This document shows positions 51,101 to 59,900 of a DNA stretch of 64,000 nucleotides, one piece after another (position 1 is the stretch's first letter; each line of letters opens with the position of its first letter). The notes under the pieces were generated by a model. That model was not told where the DNA came from. It saw only the letters and a list, made by a program, of their open reading frames with translations, and did not search any database. The translations under genes were made by a program, and so were the position numbers. Source of the DNA: Strix aluco (lineage: Eukaryota > Chordata > Aves > Strigiformes > Strigidae); contig NC_133946.1 of assembly GCF_031877795.1 (NCBI RefSeq), positions 11,507,144-11,571,143 on the forward strand, written 5' to 3'.

Positions 51101-54100
51101 TACTTTTTTTTGCTCAGGTCAAAGCAAGCAGTTGTTAATAACTTTAGACTAAGAAGCTAGATACTCACTTCATCCATCTGCCTGCCAGTGGCAACTGGCT
51201 CCCTAAGACCTGCCTAGCACAACGCCACGCCCTGTGGAGCTCTCTGAACCAGCTTGACTGTAGCACTGGTTTAGCTACATGGGCAGGGCAAGAGAGAGGT
51301 GCCAATGCCTGCCCCACACTACCTCATTATCCACGTGCAGCACTGTGCTGCAAAGCTGTATACAAATGATGCACCTGGTTCTGGCCCAGGACAGGGAGAG
51401 CTCTTTTTCCTCTGTGACCAGACTGTCCAGCTACAATGCAGGGCTATCATGGGGATGTGGTGAGAATACGGACAAAGTACTTTGTCCACAAAGGGCCCAT
51501 TGCATACCTTAAGAGTGAGCTGGAGATCCAGGAAGTCCCTAAGCTATCTCTTTCGCATGTTCACATAGGCTGTTGGAAAAGATATGGTGAGCCTGCAGGA
51601 GGCAAGCACTGTAATCGTGGTGGAGGTCATCCTTGCTGCAGGTAGGCTGGGTGTCTTTGTTTTCTGCTTTGTGGAGATGACTGGGGAGTCTTTTCCACTT
51701 CTGTGGGCAAACTGGAAATGACAGGTCAGCCACTGAAGTCTGTGGACCTGGGTTGAGGCCAACCCCATACCTACAGGAGGTTCTATGGTGGCTACAAGAG
51801 AAAATGTTCAAACATCATCTTTATGACATGGCCACCACCTGCCTCAAACAGCCTCCTGAGACTTTGAGTGCTGTGTATTGTAGTGTTTTTTCCTGTTATT
51901 CCAAAACTAAATCTGGGGTTACTTCATGCTGTTTTGTGGGTCAGAAATAAGCCAGGATGTCTTGTCATGACAAAGGAGGGTTGCCCTGACACCTTGATAC
52001 ATCACTGCTCCTTTTTAGCCAAAAATTTCAGCACAGAAAATTTAAACCACAGAAGATAATGATGCTGTCACTATGCAAAAAAGTAGATTGAAATGACCCT
52101 GAATGGCTCAGAATCTATGAGAGGAATTGTGCTTTATTCTATACTATAGGCAGCACCCAGGGAAGGCCTAAGCAGAGCTGAGATTACCATTTCCCTGGCC
52201 AATCTGTAGGGTATTTAACCCTCAGCTTGAAGAGGTGGTGCTAAGGAATGTGCGTGCAATGGGTTGGAGAGTCCTTTACTGAGCATTCCAATATCCAGGG
52301 AGAAACTAGACTCATTTTTAATATACTCCCCTTCTGGGAAGTGGTAACTATACATTGGCCTCTGGTCTCCAAGACACTGGTGCCAGAGCCAGCTCACACA
52401 GATCTCAAGGTGAGTCATTCCATCAAGCTGAGCTAGCTTTCGCAGAGGCACTGTGTGCTGCACAGCACAGGAGTTAAGGGTGGCAGAGTTTCACACCAGC
52501 TCTGTGGGCTGTAGCTCCCTAGAAGACATCATTAAGAATCAAAAATTCACTGACATCCTAAACCCCCACCAACATATTAATGATAAACTGAGAGTGCAAT
52601 CAAATGCAGAGGAAATATACAAAGTCCATTGTCATAAACAGGTCAGCAGCACAACAAAACTGTGTTTCATTAATGATTAAACTTTAAAGAAATTCATTTA
52701 CACTACAAAATGAAGCTGGAAAACTTAAATATAAAGAACCCCACTGAGAACAACAATCAAAGGTGATTAACCCCAAGGAAGTTACTGTCTTTCCAGTATA
52801 ATGTTGATCTCTACACAAATATGCTTACACTGAACAGCGGCTGAAAGCATAAGCTGCTCCTGAGAAGGCTGGTGTACACTGCTACAGCTGCAAAAGGGCA
52901 GGAGAGCCTTTCCTGTCCTGGGGCCCTTTGAATGCTTTTCCTATTTCCTATTATGCTTTTTTATTTCTTACTTTAATGTGCTCATCAGTATCAGAAGTGA
53001 TGTTCTGGATTAAAGGAAGCTTTGCATTTTCACACACATATGTACAAACATAGCTCATTTTTGCTTTCTGGTATAAATGGGTGAAGTGGGAAAGTAAAAG
53101 ACCTACCTAGCTTTCCTCCAGGTAACATCTACTTGCCCAATACAGTCATATATATATTAGCTTTGATAAATCATGGGGTAAAAGTCATTGTTCTGTAAAT
53201 GGATGTTATTTCCACTTCACGTGACTTATTGGAAGTTATAATATTCTGAGTGGTCACCTTAAAAAAACCCCTCTGCTTTTAGGACCGCCAACGAATGGCC
53301 TTCTGTGATATTAGACATATCACTGTCACATTCTGCAGCACAGGATACTTCTTTGCCCTTCAAAAATTGGTTGGAGCTTCTCCCACGATGAAGTGCTGTG
53401 TTAAAAAAGCTAGCTTCTCTTTTTAGGCTTTGTAACACTGGTTTGTTTCTCTTGCAGCTACAACCTCCTCTGATAAGATACACACTGCCCAGGATATGGC
53501 TATCTTAGGTGGTACATTAGCAGCACTGCTATTAATTGCTTTAGTCTTTCTTGGAGTGATGATATATAAACAGTATGGAAAACCAGTTAAAAACCTGGTA
53601 AAGAAAAAGGTAAGTAAATGCCATGTTTTTACCTGAATTTCTTAGTTAGAAAGTGGGATCTGAGAAGGTTTTAAAGTATGGATGGGCTGTCCAAATACTA
53701 CACGTTTGTGTGAAGGTGATGAATCACTCCTATCCTAAAGCCTGGGCTTAGACAGTTGTCTGCACCTGAGCTATTTACTTTTGGCTCTCTCAAGTCCCTG
53801 GCAAACTGGTTACTTTGAAGTTTAGAGTGTAATTCATCTGACCAGATGTTGGTCTCTGCCTTAGGATGGGACTGTCAGGAGCCTAGACTCTACTGACTAC
53901 AACAGAAGTCCAGAACACATAGCTCGGGTGAATAATAAGTCCTTCACCCTGAGTGAGGTAAATCCCACTCCAGAGTAATACCTCAAATGGATGGGTACAA
54001 ATCAGTATACATTTCTGGTGCTCAGCACTCCTGGAAAATGTGCCCATGCTTATCTGAAAAAAAAATTCAGAATTTGTCACTAAAAAATAGTTGTTCTGGG

Positions 54101-54855
54101 GAACCATATCTTTCCCTGGCTTCAATTAGGTCTAACGGCAAAACAAGCTGAAGCTCTCCTCAGCAGTAGCTCAGTCACTTCAGCCACCCCTTTTTTCCCC
54201 TCCCTGTTTCTTTTCCTTTCACGGCAATCATAAGGTGTCTCTCCTCCTGTAGTTCTCCAATGAAATCTCTGGAGGTTACCAGAACCAATCTTACAAGGAA
54301 GATGAACACCCAGAGGTGAGCACCAAACAGCATGGGACGTCAGAAAATGGCAATGGCCAGTGGATGACACCTGTGCAAGAGCAGCCAGCACTCTCCTTGC
54401 CCTCTTCTGATGCAGAAGAAATTGGTAGTCTCCCACAGGCTTCTATAGCTTCCACCATCATCTCTGACCAGGGAGAGAAAGAGGAAGAAGTGGAAGAAGA
54501 GAAAGAAGAGACTGAGCATGAGAAAGAAGTGAAGTCTATCCTCAAGACAGACAGGCACGTGGCAGATGATGGCTACAAAGCTGTGTGGTTTAAGACTGAT
54601 GTGGATCCAGATGCTGGAGAGAGGGTTGAAGTTATTGAGGACAATGCAGCAGATGGCGATGATGACAGTGACCAAGATCTGCAGAAGAATGAGAATGAGG
54701 AGGAGGAGGAGGAGAAGGAAGATTATGACAAGGATGATCACCAGAGAGGGCTGGGAGTGTCCTTTGCCTCAGAGCCCTCATCACTCCCAGCTGCAGAAGT
54801 GATAGTCAACATGTCTCGCACAGATGCAGTGACAGGAGATGACTATGACATATAA
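42039..54855 (+). CDS. CDHR5: CDHR5, cadherin-related family member 5 (mu-protocadherin), 15 coding exons
   Basis: This is a single-pass adhesion protein of the intermicrovillar link in intestinal and kidney brush borders. It pairs with CDHR2 and binds harmonin through its C-terminus. Fifteen exons join with fully consistent phases to 740 residues. Residues 1-24 are a signal peptide (MAVSRWLLTAVLFLLPFVTQ). Four diverged cadherin repeats follow, with VDYE (83-86), NMNDNSP (115-121), DADLD (152-156), LDYE (189-192) and VDEDFP (389-394) calcium-site motifs. A transmembrane helix lies at about 472-495. The cytoplasmic tail has acidic runs (615-632, 669-702), GYKAVWF (647-653) and terminal GDDYDI. 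GYKAVWF and a terminal DD-x-x-I agree with mammalian CDHR5 as I recall it. The mucin-like repeats found in mammals are absent. It lies in tandem with SCT, as in human. Confidence 0.93.
42332..42510 (+). CDS. CDHR5: CDHR5 exon 2 (EC1, first part)
   Basis: Acceptor tatgcttttccag, donor GAG|GTGAGC. It encodes CSVNNNEPSVYENNPPGYVV and ends SRSVDYE. The xDYE motif is the cadherin calcium-site signature. Confidence 0.93.
43425..43475 (+). CDS. CDHR5: CDHR5 exon 3 (EC1)
   Basis: A 51-base phase-0 exon, KDTLLLVYLICQNAVGQ, between tttttgcatgcag and CAG|GTGAGT. Confidence 0.9.
43794..43886 (+). CDS. CDHR5: CDHR5 exon 4 (EC1-EC2 junction)
   Basis: It encodes SDSLQILVTILNMNDNSPMF and ends LTEVIPE. NMNDNSP is the DxNDNxP linker motif between cadherin repeats. 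Confidence 0.95.
44009..44107 (+). CDS. CDHR5: CDHR5 exon 5 (EC2)
   Basis: It encodes DTKVNTTIVAREVLSVSDAD and then LDTIFYELATIVP. DADLD corresponds to the cadherin DxD calcium motif. Confidence 0.93.
44743..44955 (-). mobile_element. CR1 LINE 3' end (minus orientation)
   Basis: Within CDHR5 intron 5. The + strand begins aatcataggatgatttgggc and continues ctggaaaggaccttaaag, the reverse complement of the CR1 3' terminus. It then runs through ctctgggcaacctgtgccag. It is the best-preserved repeat in the window and is 5'-truncated, as is usual for CR1. Confidence 0.92.
45680..45790 (+). CDS. CDHR5: CDHR5 exon 6 (EC2)
   Basis: Acceptor tttccccctgccag, donor AGG|GTAAGT. The 37 codons include ALDYEKFKLTTLLLYAR, a typical cadherin LDYE-to-strand segment. 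Confidence 0.93.
46131..46307 (+). CDS. CDHR5: CDHR5 exon 7 (EC2-EC3)
   Basis: 59 codons beginning DRPVDSTETTNTATATINIF and ending NISEMS before GTAAGC. The segment DTKSPWFLPC replaces the usual DNxPxF linker. Confidence 0.92.
46315..46375 (+). repeat. Short tandem duplication in CDHR5 intron 7
   Basis: Two imperfect copies of a unit of about 25 bases (caaacagtatccttgatgct / caaacaatatccagatgcta, each followed by ttctc), eight bases or so after the exon 7 donor. Confidence 0.7.
46655..46735 (+). repeat. Degenerate GAATGG/GGGAATG minisatellite-like stretch
   Basis: Repeated words gagaatggaagaatggatgg and gggaatgggagggtggg occur with two copies of a gcaaatg-containing end. It lies just upstream of CDHR5 exon 8. 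Confidence 0.6.
46781..46871 (+). CDS. CDHR5: CDHR5 exon 8 (EC3)
   Basis: TEPLILEPGPIYAIDPDYTL through KIVYSIVG; ends one base into the next codon at donor G|GTGAGT. Confidence 0.92.
48418..48515 (+). CDS. CDHR5: CDHR5 exon 9 (EC3)
   Basis: After a pyrimidine-rich acceptor (ttccattttctttag) it encodes DTDKVFSVDADTGNLTMNKV and then ATSPDSYLLQVM. The DADTGNL turn is characteristic of cadherin repeats. Confidence 0.93.
49277..49296 (+). repeat. (CT)10 microsatellite forming a splice pyrimidine tract
   Basis: The CT array sits directly before the ccag acceptor of CDHR5 exon 10. Confidence 0.9.
49301..49507 (+). CDS. CDHR5: CDHR5 exon 10 (EC3-EC4)
   Basis: The acceptor pyrimidine tract is a (CT)n microsatellite. 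The 69 codons begin ATQVNNIQKYSVVSVEIKVV, contain NKSNYPPYFES as the inter-repeat linker, and end AVDEDFPN. Confidence 0.94.
50564..50680 (+). CDS. CDHR5: CDHR5 exon 11 (EC4)
   Basis: KVNPNIEYYIKDSTDFIATK through SPGTVTIK; phase 0 at both ends, donor AAG|GTAAAG. Confidence 0.93.
51569..51641 (+). CDS. CDHR5: CDHR5 exon 12 (end of EC4)
   Basis: AVGKDMVSLQEASTVIVVEV and then ILAA, closing the fourth cadherin repeat; ends one base into the next codon. The acceptor (gttcacatag) is weaker than its neighbours. Confidence 0.88.
53458..53609 (+). CDS. CDHR5: CDHR5 exon 13 (transmembrane helix)
   Basis: Starts ATTSSDKIHTAQD, then helix MAILGGTLAALLLIALVFLG (positions 472 onward) and a basic stop-transfer YKQYGKPVKNLVKKK. 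Only about 12 residues lie between EC4 and the membrane. Confidence 0.93.
53865..53957 (+). CDS. CDHR5: CDHR5 exon 14 (cytoplasmic tail)
   Basis: DGTVRSLDSTDYNRSPEHIA and then RVNNKSFTLSE, phase 0, donor GAG|GTAAAT. Confidence 0.92.
54253..54855 (+). CDS. CDHR5: CDHR5 exon 15 (acidic tail and PDZ-ligand C-terminus)
   Basis: An open frame of 200 codons after acceptor tctcctcctgtag. It contains Glu-rich runs, KSILKTDRHVADDGYKAVWF, more acidic runs and terminal TGDDYDI. An internal donor-like site (GAG|GTGAGC) lies at 54315/54316. Confidence 0.92.
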   Translation, partial: FSNEISGGYQNQSYKEDEHPEVSTKQHGTSENGNGQWMTPVQEQPALSLPSSDAEEIGSLPQASIASTIISDQGEKEEEVEEEKEETEHEKEVKSILKTDRHVADDGYKAVWFKTDVDPDAGERVEVIEDNAADGDDDSDQDLQKNENEEEEEEKEDYDKDDHQRGLGVSFASEPSSLPAAEVIVNMSRTDAVTGDDYDI

Positions 54856-56518
54856 TGGAAATAGACCTGCACTCTCTCCCCAAAATGGGGGAATCTCAGC
54901 TGCTCTGCTGACATGAAACCTATTTTTCTTCTCAGAGGGGAAACTGGAATGCAGGAGGACAAGGCTGCCTGTCCTGCTTGTCTGAATGCAGCGGTTAAAG
55001 CTGGAAGAGATTACAGCTAATTCAACCTTTTAGGGAGACCTTGAAATATCACTTAGGATTTTGGCGAGGGGAACACGTCTCATCTCTCCACCTTTCTGCC
55101 TGTTCCCCACAGGCCCCTTCATCGCATTTCCCAAACTGGCTGCAGGTACAGCAGAGATGTAGCTGAACTGACTTTGAAGCAGTTAGCCCAGCTCATGGTA
55201 GCAATTCAGTTACACAACGCAGTGTTCATCTCCTGTTGGTGGGTATCTAAGCCAGCACTGACTGCTTGCCTGTTCCCTTTGGGGTGTTACAGTTTGGTGC
55301 CAGCTGCAGGACATAAGCCAGCGCAAGTCACCCTGACCCTGCAGTTGCTCATATGACTGTAGCCAGGAGCTCACTCCAGGGCTTGGCTCTGTTCTCTGCT
55401 GTTGCCACTCTGTGCTCCCAGCACAAGCAGCTGGCATGGGCCACCACGGTCCTCGTCCTGCCAGCAGCCAGGAGTTTACGTGCTCAGGAGCTGCTGTTTC
55501 CTCTGCCACCAGTAGGCAAGGACTGATCATGTGTTCTTTACTGAAGGACTTTGTCATCATTTTTTGTGTGTCATAAAACCACTAATTGTGCAGTATTTCT
55601 TTAGCTGTCTGTCTCTTATCTGTCAGGGAAAAGAAGAGCTCCTGCCAGTACCTGCCTGCAAACTGCCAGGGGTATTTCCAGCTCTCTGGGCTTTTGGCAG
55701 CAATAAGTATCATTCCAGAGCTGCTGGATGTGGGGTCAGCACATTGTTTCCCATCATTTCCCTTGTCCAGCAGGGCTCAAGGTGTCCCTTTTATCATTGC
55801 TGTGAAGGTGGAGGTCAGCAGAGCCTCCAAGTGCCAGGTGCCACCGCATTTTTCCGCTCCTCTTGTCTCAGATGCCAATCCCCTTGCATACCACCCTTCT
55901 CCATTCATGAGGAGCCCAGCAGGCTCTTTTGCTGTAAAATACCATCTTTCAAGCTTCATTTAGAGCTGAGATGCAGCCTGAGAGCAGAGGTGGTTCACTG
56001 AGAGCAAGTCAGCTCTGCTGTGTTCTGCTTGTGAGTTCAGGCTTGATCTAGAAAGCCTGCTGACCTCTGGATTGACTTCATGGGGTGACAGCACCATAGC
56101 ATGTTGGACCCCTCCTCCCTCAATCGTCCCTCATCTTTCAGCAATATTGTGTTCAGTTACGGTCCTGCCATACAGCTCCAGTTCAGCAAAGTGAGCACAC
56201 CATTTCCAGGCAGCACGGGGAGTAAAGTCTTTGATGCTCTGGTCTAAATTTACACCTCCCATCAACCAATCTCTCCCCCCAGCTGGCAACAAAAACCTGG
56301 GCAGATTTCCACGGTCTGAGAATGTGGCTGTGTGCATTCGCATCTTCTGATCTATTGGCACAAAATTGGTGTTGCTCCTTGTTTTCTCATGTTGGGGCTA
56401 GCTACAGAGTAGACATGGGCTGTTGAGCTTTTAACTTCCAGTAAAAAGCTCAGGAGTTTCCAAGGCAGGGATGTAGCAGAAGGATCACAGGTCACTAATA
56501 TTTATCTCACTTTCTCAG

Positions 56519-56548
56519 CCTAGCACAACAGCACAGGATTGCAACAAG
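56519..56548 (+). CDS. Candidate alternative CDHR5 exon
   Basis: It is bounded by acceptor tttatctcactttctcag and donor AAG|GTAAGT. The 30 bases read PSTTAQDCNK in phase 0, compatible with splicing from the internal donor of exon 15. No family support; hypothesis only. Confidence 0.35.
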
Positions 56549-56766
56549 GTAAGTCTCATGGTAGAGAAGCAAAACCAATAAATAATCCTACCTTCTCCCT
56601 ACAAGCCAATCTCCACATTGCTGTCATTACTCCAGATAAACCCTTGAAAGAGAAAAACCAAAGTATGGTTGCTGGGATCTGCACGTACATCAAAGCACAA
56701 ATGATTCCCACGGAGGCTTTTATCCTCTTGGTCCATGCTTTATTTCTGTATGTCTCCCTGTCGCAG

Positions 56767-56915
56767 TGTTGCTAGTGCTCTGTTCTGCTCTCCGTCCTCT
56801 GAGGAGTGCTGCCCTTGCTGGGTGGACTTCAGGAGCTGCCCTTTTGCTGAAGGTGGAGATTGAGATGTGGAAAGCTTTCTTCCTTACTGCAATAAAGCTA
56901 TTTGCCCAGAAATTA
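56767..56915 (+). other. Candidate alternative CDHR5 terminal exon with poly(A) signal
   Basis: A strong acceptor (ttatttctgtatgtctccctgtcgcag) precedes TGT TGC TAG in the compatible phase. The sequence then runs to AATAAA at 56891-56896. It would end a shortened tail in ...CNKCC. It could equally be the end of the 3' UTR of the main transcript. Confidence 0.35.
56891..56896 (+). terminator. Poly(A) signal AATAAA downstream of CDHR5
   Basis: This is the best-placed AATAAA after CDHR5; an earlier AATAAATAA at 56577-56585 is another candidate. None was seen within 1.7 kb after the exon 15 stop, so the main 3' UTR is either long or spliced. Confidence 0.5.
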
Positions 56916-56924
56916 CAGGTATGG

Positions 56925-59900
56925 TTTATCTGATAACAGAAGGTGGGGAGTGCGCCCTGTGTTTGCTAGGTAAGCATAGTTCCTCCAGTTATCTCTAGCA
57001 AACATTTCCCATGGGACCAGTAGTTGCTAATTGCTAGCCCACTGCCCCAGTGAGGGTAGAGCCCAGCCTATCCCCATGCTGGTGCTACTCATAGGAGGAC
57101 TGCTGCTGGGGGGTTAAGCTAGAATGTTTTTACTCTAACCTCCTCCAGGCATTTGGTTTTTTTTCACCTCTGGCTAAAGGTCCAAAAATGTGCCACTGGC
57201 TTGCTGTGCACCAAGAACCAGCATCTACAAGGGTTCAGTGGTGCTAAGTGCCCAGCTGATTGGGGATTGTGTCCCAGGTCAGTGGCTGCCAGAACCCAGC
57301 TCACATGGAACAAGGGATCATCTCTGTGGAAGCGAAGCAGAAAGCTGAGCTAAGAAGCAGATGCTGCATTAATGCACCAGTGAGTGCTCCCCATCAGATG
57401 GGCAAAGGGAACCCACCCAGCACTGTGCTTTCTAACCTGTGTGGGTATGGGAAGAGACTGGAAAGGGCAGAGGAGATTAAAGAGATGGAGCAAAGGGCAG
57501 ATAAAAGCAATCTGATGTTCACCAGCCCCTCTGCCCCAGCTTTCTGCAGCAGGGGGCAGTGCTTATCAGAACCCAGCTATTGTTATCCACAGTTATGTTA
57601 CATGGGTTGCAATTGGCCATTCTTGCCTCAGTGCATTAATAAGGAGCTTTGAATTATTTTAAAGCATAATGACCTGAAAAGTGACTGACTGGCATTGGGA
57701 AGGAGAACTGCTGATTCCCAGATCCTGTCTGTCTTTAATGAACCAGGAAGAACATTTCTGAGAGAAGTGCTGACACAGCCAGACCTGTTTACTGAAAGCA
57801 AGGGACAGGGGACAGGCTCCAACTAGTCCCGGTACAGCTGGACACATGCAGTCAGGTACTGCTGGTCTGGTATCTACAGCAACATGGTGAATTTGGCCCC
57901 ACCAGCTGCTGCCAAAGGTGATACCAACCACAGTGATGAAGGGACATGGACATATGCACACACAACTCCCCAGACCAGCTGCCCCCTAAGTGTGCTAGAG
58001 CAGAAATACCTCCTCATTTCCTGCAGCATCTTTCTAGTCTTGGGATTACCTGAGACACAACTTTCCTCTCACTTTTACAGTTGAAGACTGTTTTTCTGCG
58101 GACTATCCTTCTCTAACTCTTCTTTCTACATACCTGGAGAAAGGAAAAATGTTTTTCTGCTTGTCCAAAAGACTGTTTCTTGACACCTGTGACCAGTGAC
58201 TGAACTGAATGGATTCCACCAGAAGGCAGTTTGTGTGGGCTGACACAGTGTAGCTGCTCCATCTCCCTCATTGCTATGCCATATGTGATCTATTCCTCTC
58301 CGCTGGCACACTGTTGTTGGTCTGTCTTCCCTCTGCTGCTGTATTGTTTGGGCTTCTGGGCACATGTGTAGGCACACTGATTTATGAGCTCCTGCGATCT
58401 GCAATCTGTAGTCATCTGTTGGTGCTCCACCTTCCCCTAATTGGTATGCTTCTCATGCTTTTGGCCTTTCCTGTTGGCATACTGTTTGAATCCAGGCACC
58501 CTCTGTTTGCTCTTCGTTGGCTGTTGGTGCTCTGGCTTCCCTCTGTGCAATTGAAACCCTGTCCCTGTGCCGCTCACCTGCCGGGCTCGCTGTTGGCAGT
58601 TCGTTCCTCTGCAGGCCCAGCGGCTCTGTCTGTCCCCCTACAAGCTTTTATGTTCTTGTTCTTTCATCATGCAAAATTCGTACTGGAAATACCCAGAAGT
58701 TTGTGCTTAAGACAAAAGTTAAACCGCAGCACTCAGAAGGGGACATGTGTGTTCAAACAGTGCCATCACATGGACAGCAAAGGCATCTATGTGTCTGTCT
58801 TTTATTCACAGCTTGAATGAGAAAGCAGAAAGTGAAGGTACTTCTTCCAATTAGACCCTTCCTTCAGAGCCCTGTGGTGAATTGGGGTGTCCTGTCAGCA
58901 GGAAGGTTTCAGTCACCTTTCCTCCCTTGGGATAACAGCCGAGAGAGGGACACAGAGAGGTTGGGGGCTGTCTTCCTTTGCTTGCACCTGGATGGGCAGG
59001 AGAGACCAAAGGAAAATGTTCTTGAGCCATCGCTTCTGGTGCTGATCCTCACCACCACTTCTCTGACCCCACATCCTGTTTCCAAACTTCGGTCTCAAAA
59101 GAGGTTTTGGCACCTCTTTCTTTTGTTCTCTCCGCTGTAGTGATGTCCAAGGACCCTATTTCATTCTGCAGCCTCTTCCCTGCAGGTACACTGGGAGCCA
59201 TCAGTGTCACGCTCAGTTTGAGAGCCATCCCCACACCCTGCCACATGGTTTCTGTTGTCCTATACCTCCAGGAGACTGTGGGAGTCCCAGCTGTTTGGCT
59301 GGGGTACACGCAGGGAATTAAGAGTCTTCTTCCCTCTTATGGAGGCCCTGCCAGGGTCTGTCACCCTGCAGGGACACCAAGAGCAGTGAGCAGGAGAGCT
59401 CTGAGTAGGAGGTCACAGAGAACACTGCATGTGACTAGCCACATGTCAGCCCCAGTGAGCTCTCCTGCCCCTTCCTGGCCACCAGCAGCCTGGATGGAGC
59501 CTGCAACATGAATGTGGGGGCCACAGCACACTGTGAGGGTTCAGAGACACATATTTCACCTTTCCAAGTATGCTGCAAAAGATCACGGCCTCACGGATCA
59601 TAAAGTGTATGTTCCTGGTAAGAAGGCAAAAGAAAACCTTTCCTTCCCCTTGTACCATGGTGAGTTTGGGAGCTGTCCTTGAAGAGGGTCTCATCCTTTG
59701 ATGGAGCCCATCATCTCCGTGATACGAATATCAGCCTGGCACACCCCACAGTCAGGATGCTGGCACATGAACCAGAGATATCTACAAAGAGGGATCACAT
59801 TTTTCCTTCCCAGTCTAGCATTGCTCAAATCCTGTGGTACTAATCTGACATGCAGAGAAAATTAGCAACATCTTCCATCATGCTTCATTCATTCTCTTAT

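Larger units (their letters stand above)
42511..53457 (+). other. CDHR5 introns 2-12
   Basis: Apart from the CR1 copy and short repeats listed separately, these introns (up to 1.8 kb) contain no recognised element. A T-rich tract lies near 47383-47405. Intron 12 (51642-53457), where mammalian genes carry mucin-repeat exons, has no Ser/Thr/Pro-rich reading frame. Confidence 0.7.

Noticed and set aside
52374-52409. 36-base exon-like stretch in CDHR5 intron 12 (DTGARASSHRSQ)
   Set aside because: It preserves frame and has a donor-like AAG|GTGAG, but the acceptor (ggtctccaag) is poor and the sequence is too short to be a mucin repeat.
54316-54855. Idea that the acidic frame after the internal donor is only retained intron
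   Set aside because: It stays open for 180 codons, contains GYKAVWF and ends in a DDxxI C-terminus like mammalian CDHR5, so it is treated as true coding sequence.
58314-58820. 168-codon hydrophobic + strand frame
   Set aside because: The Leu/Phe-rich translation comes from a CTT/TTG-rich stretch with loosely repeated words (ttggtgctc, tggcacactg); no signal peptide-protein architecture or family match.
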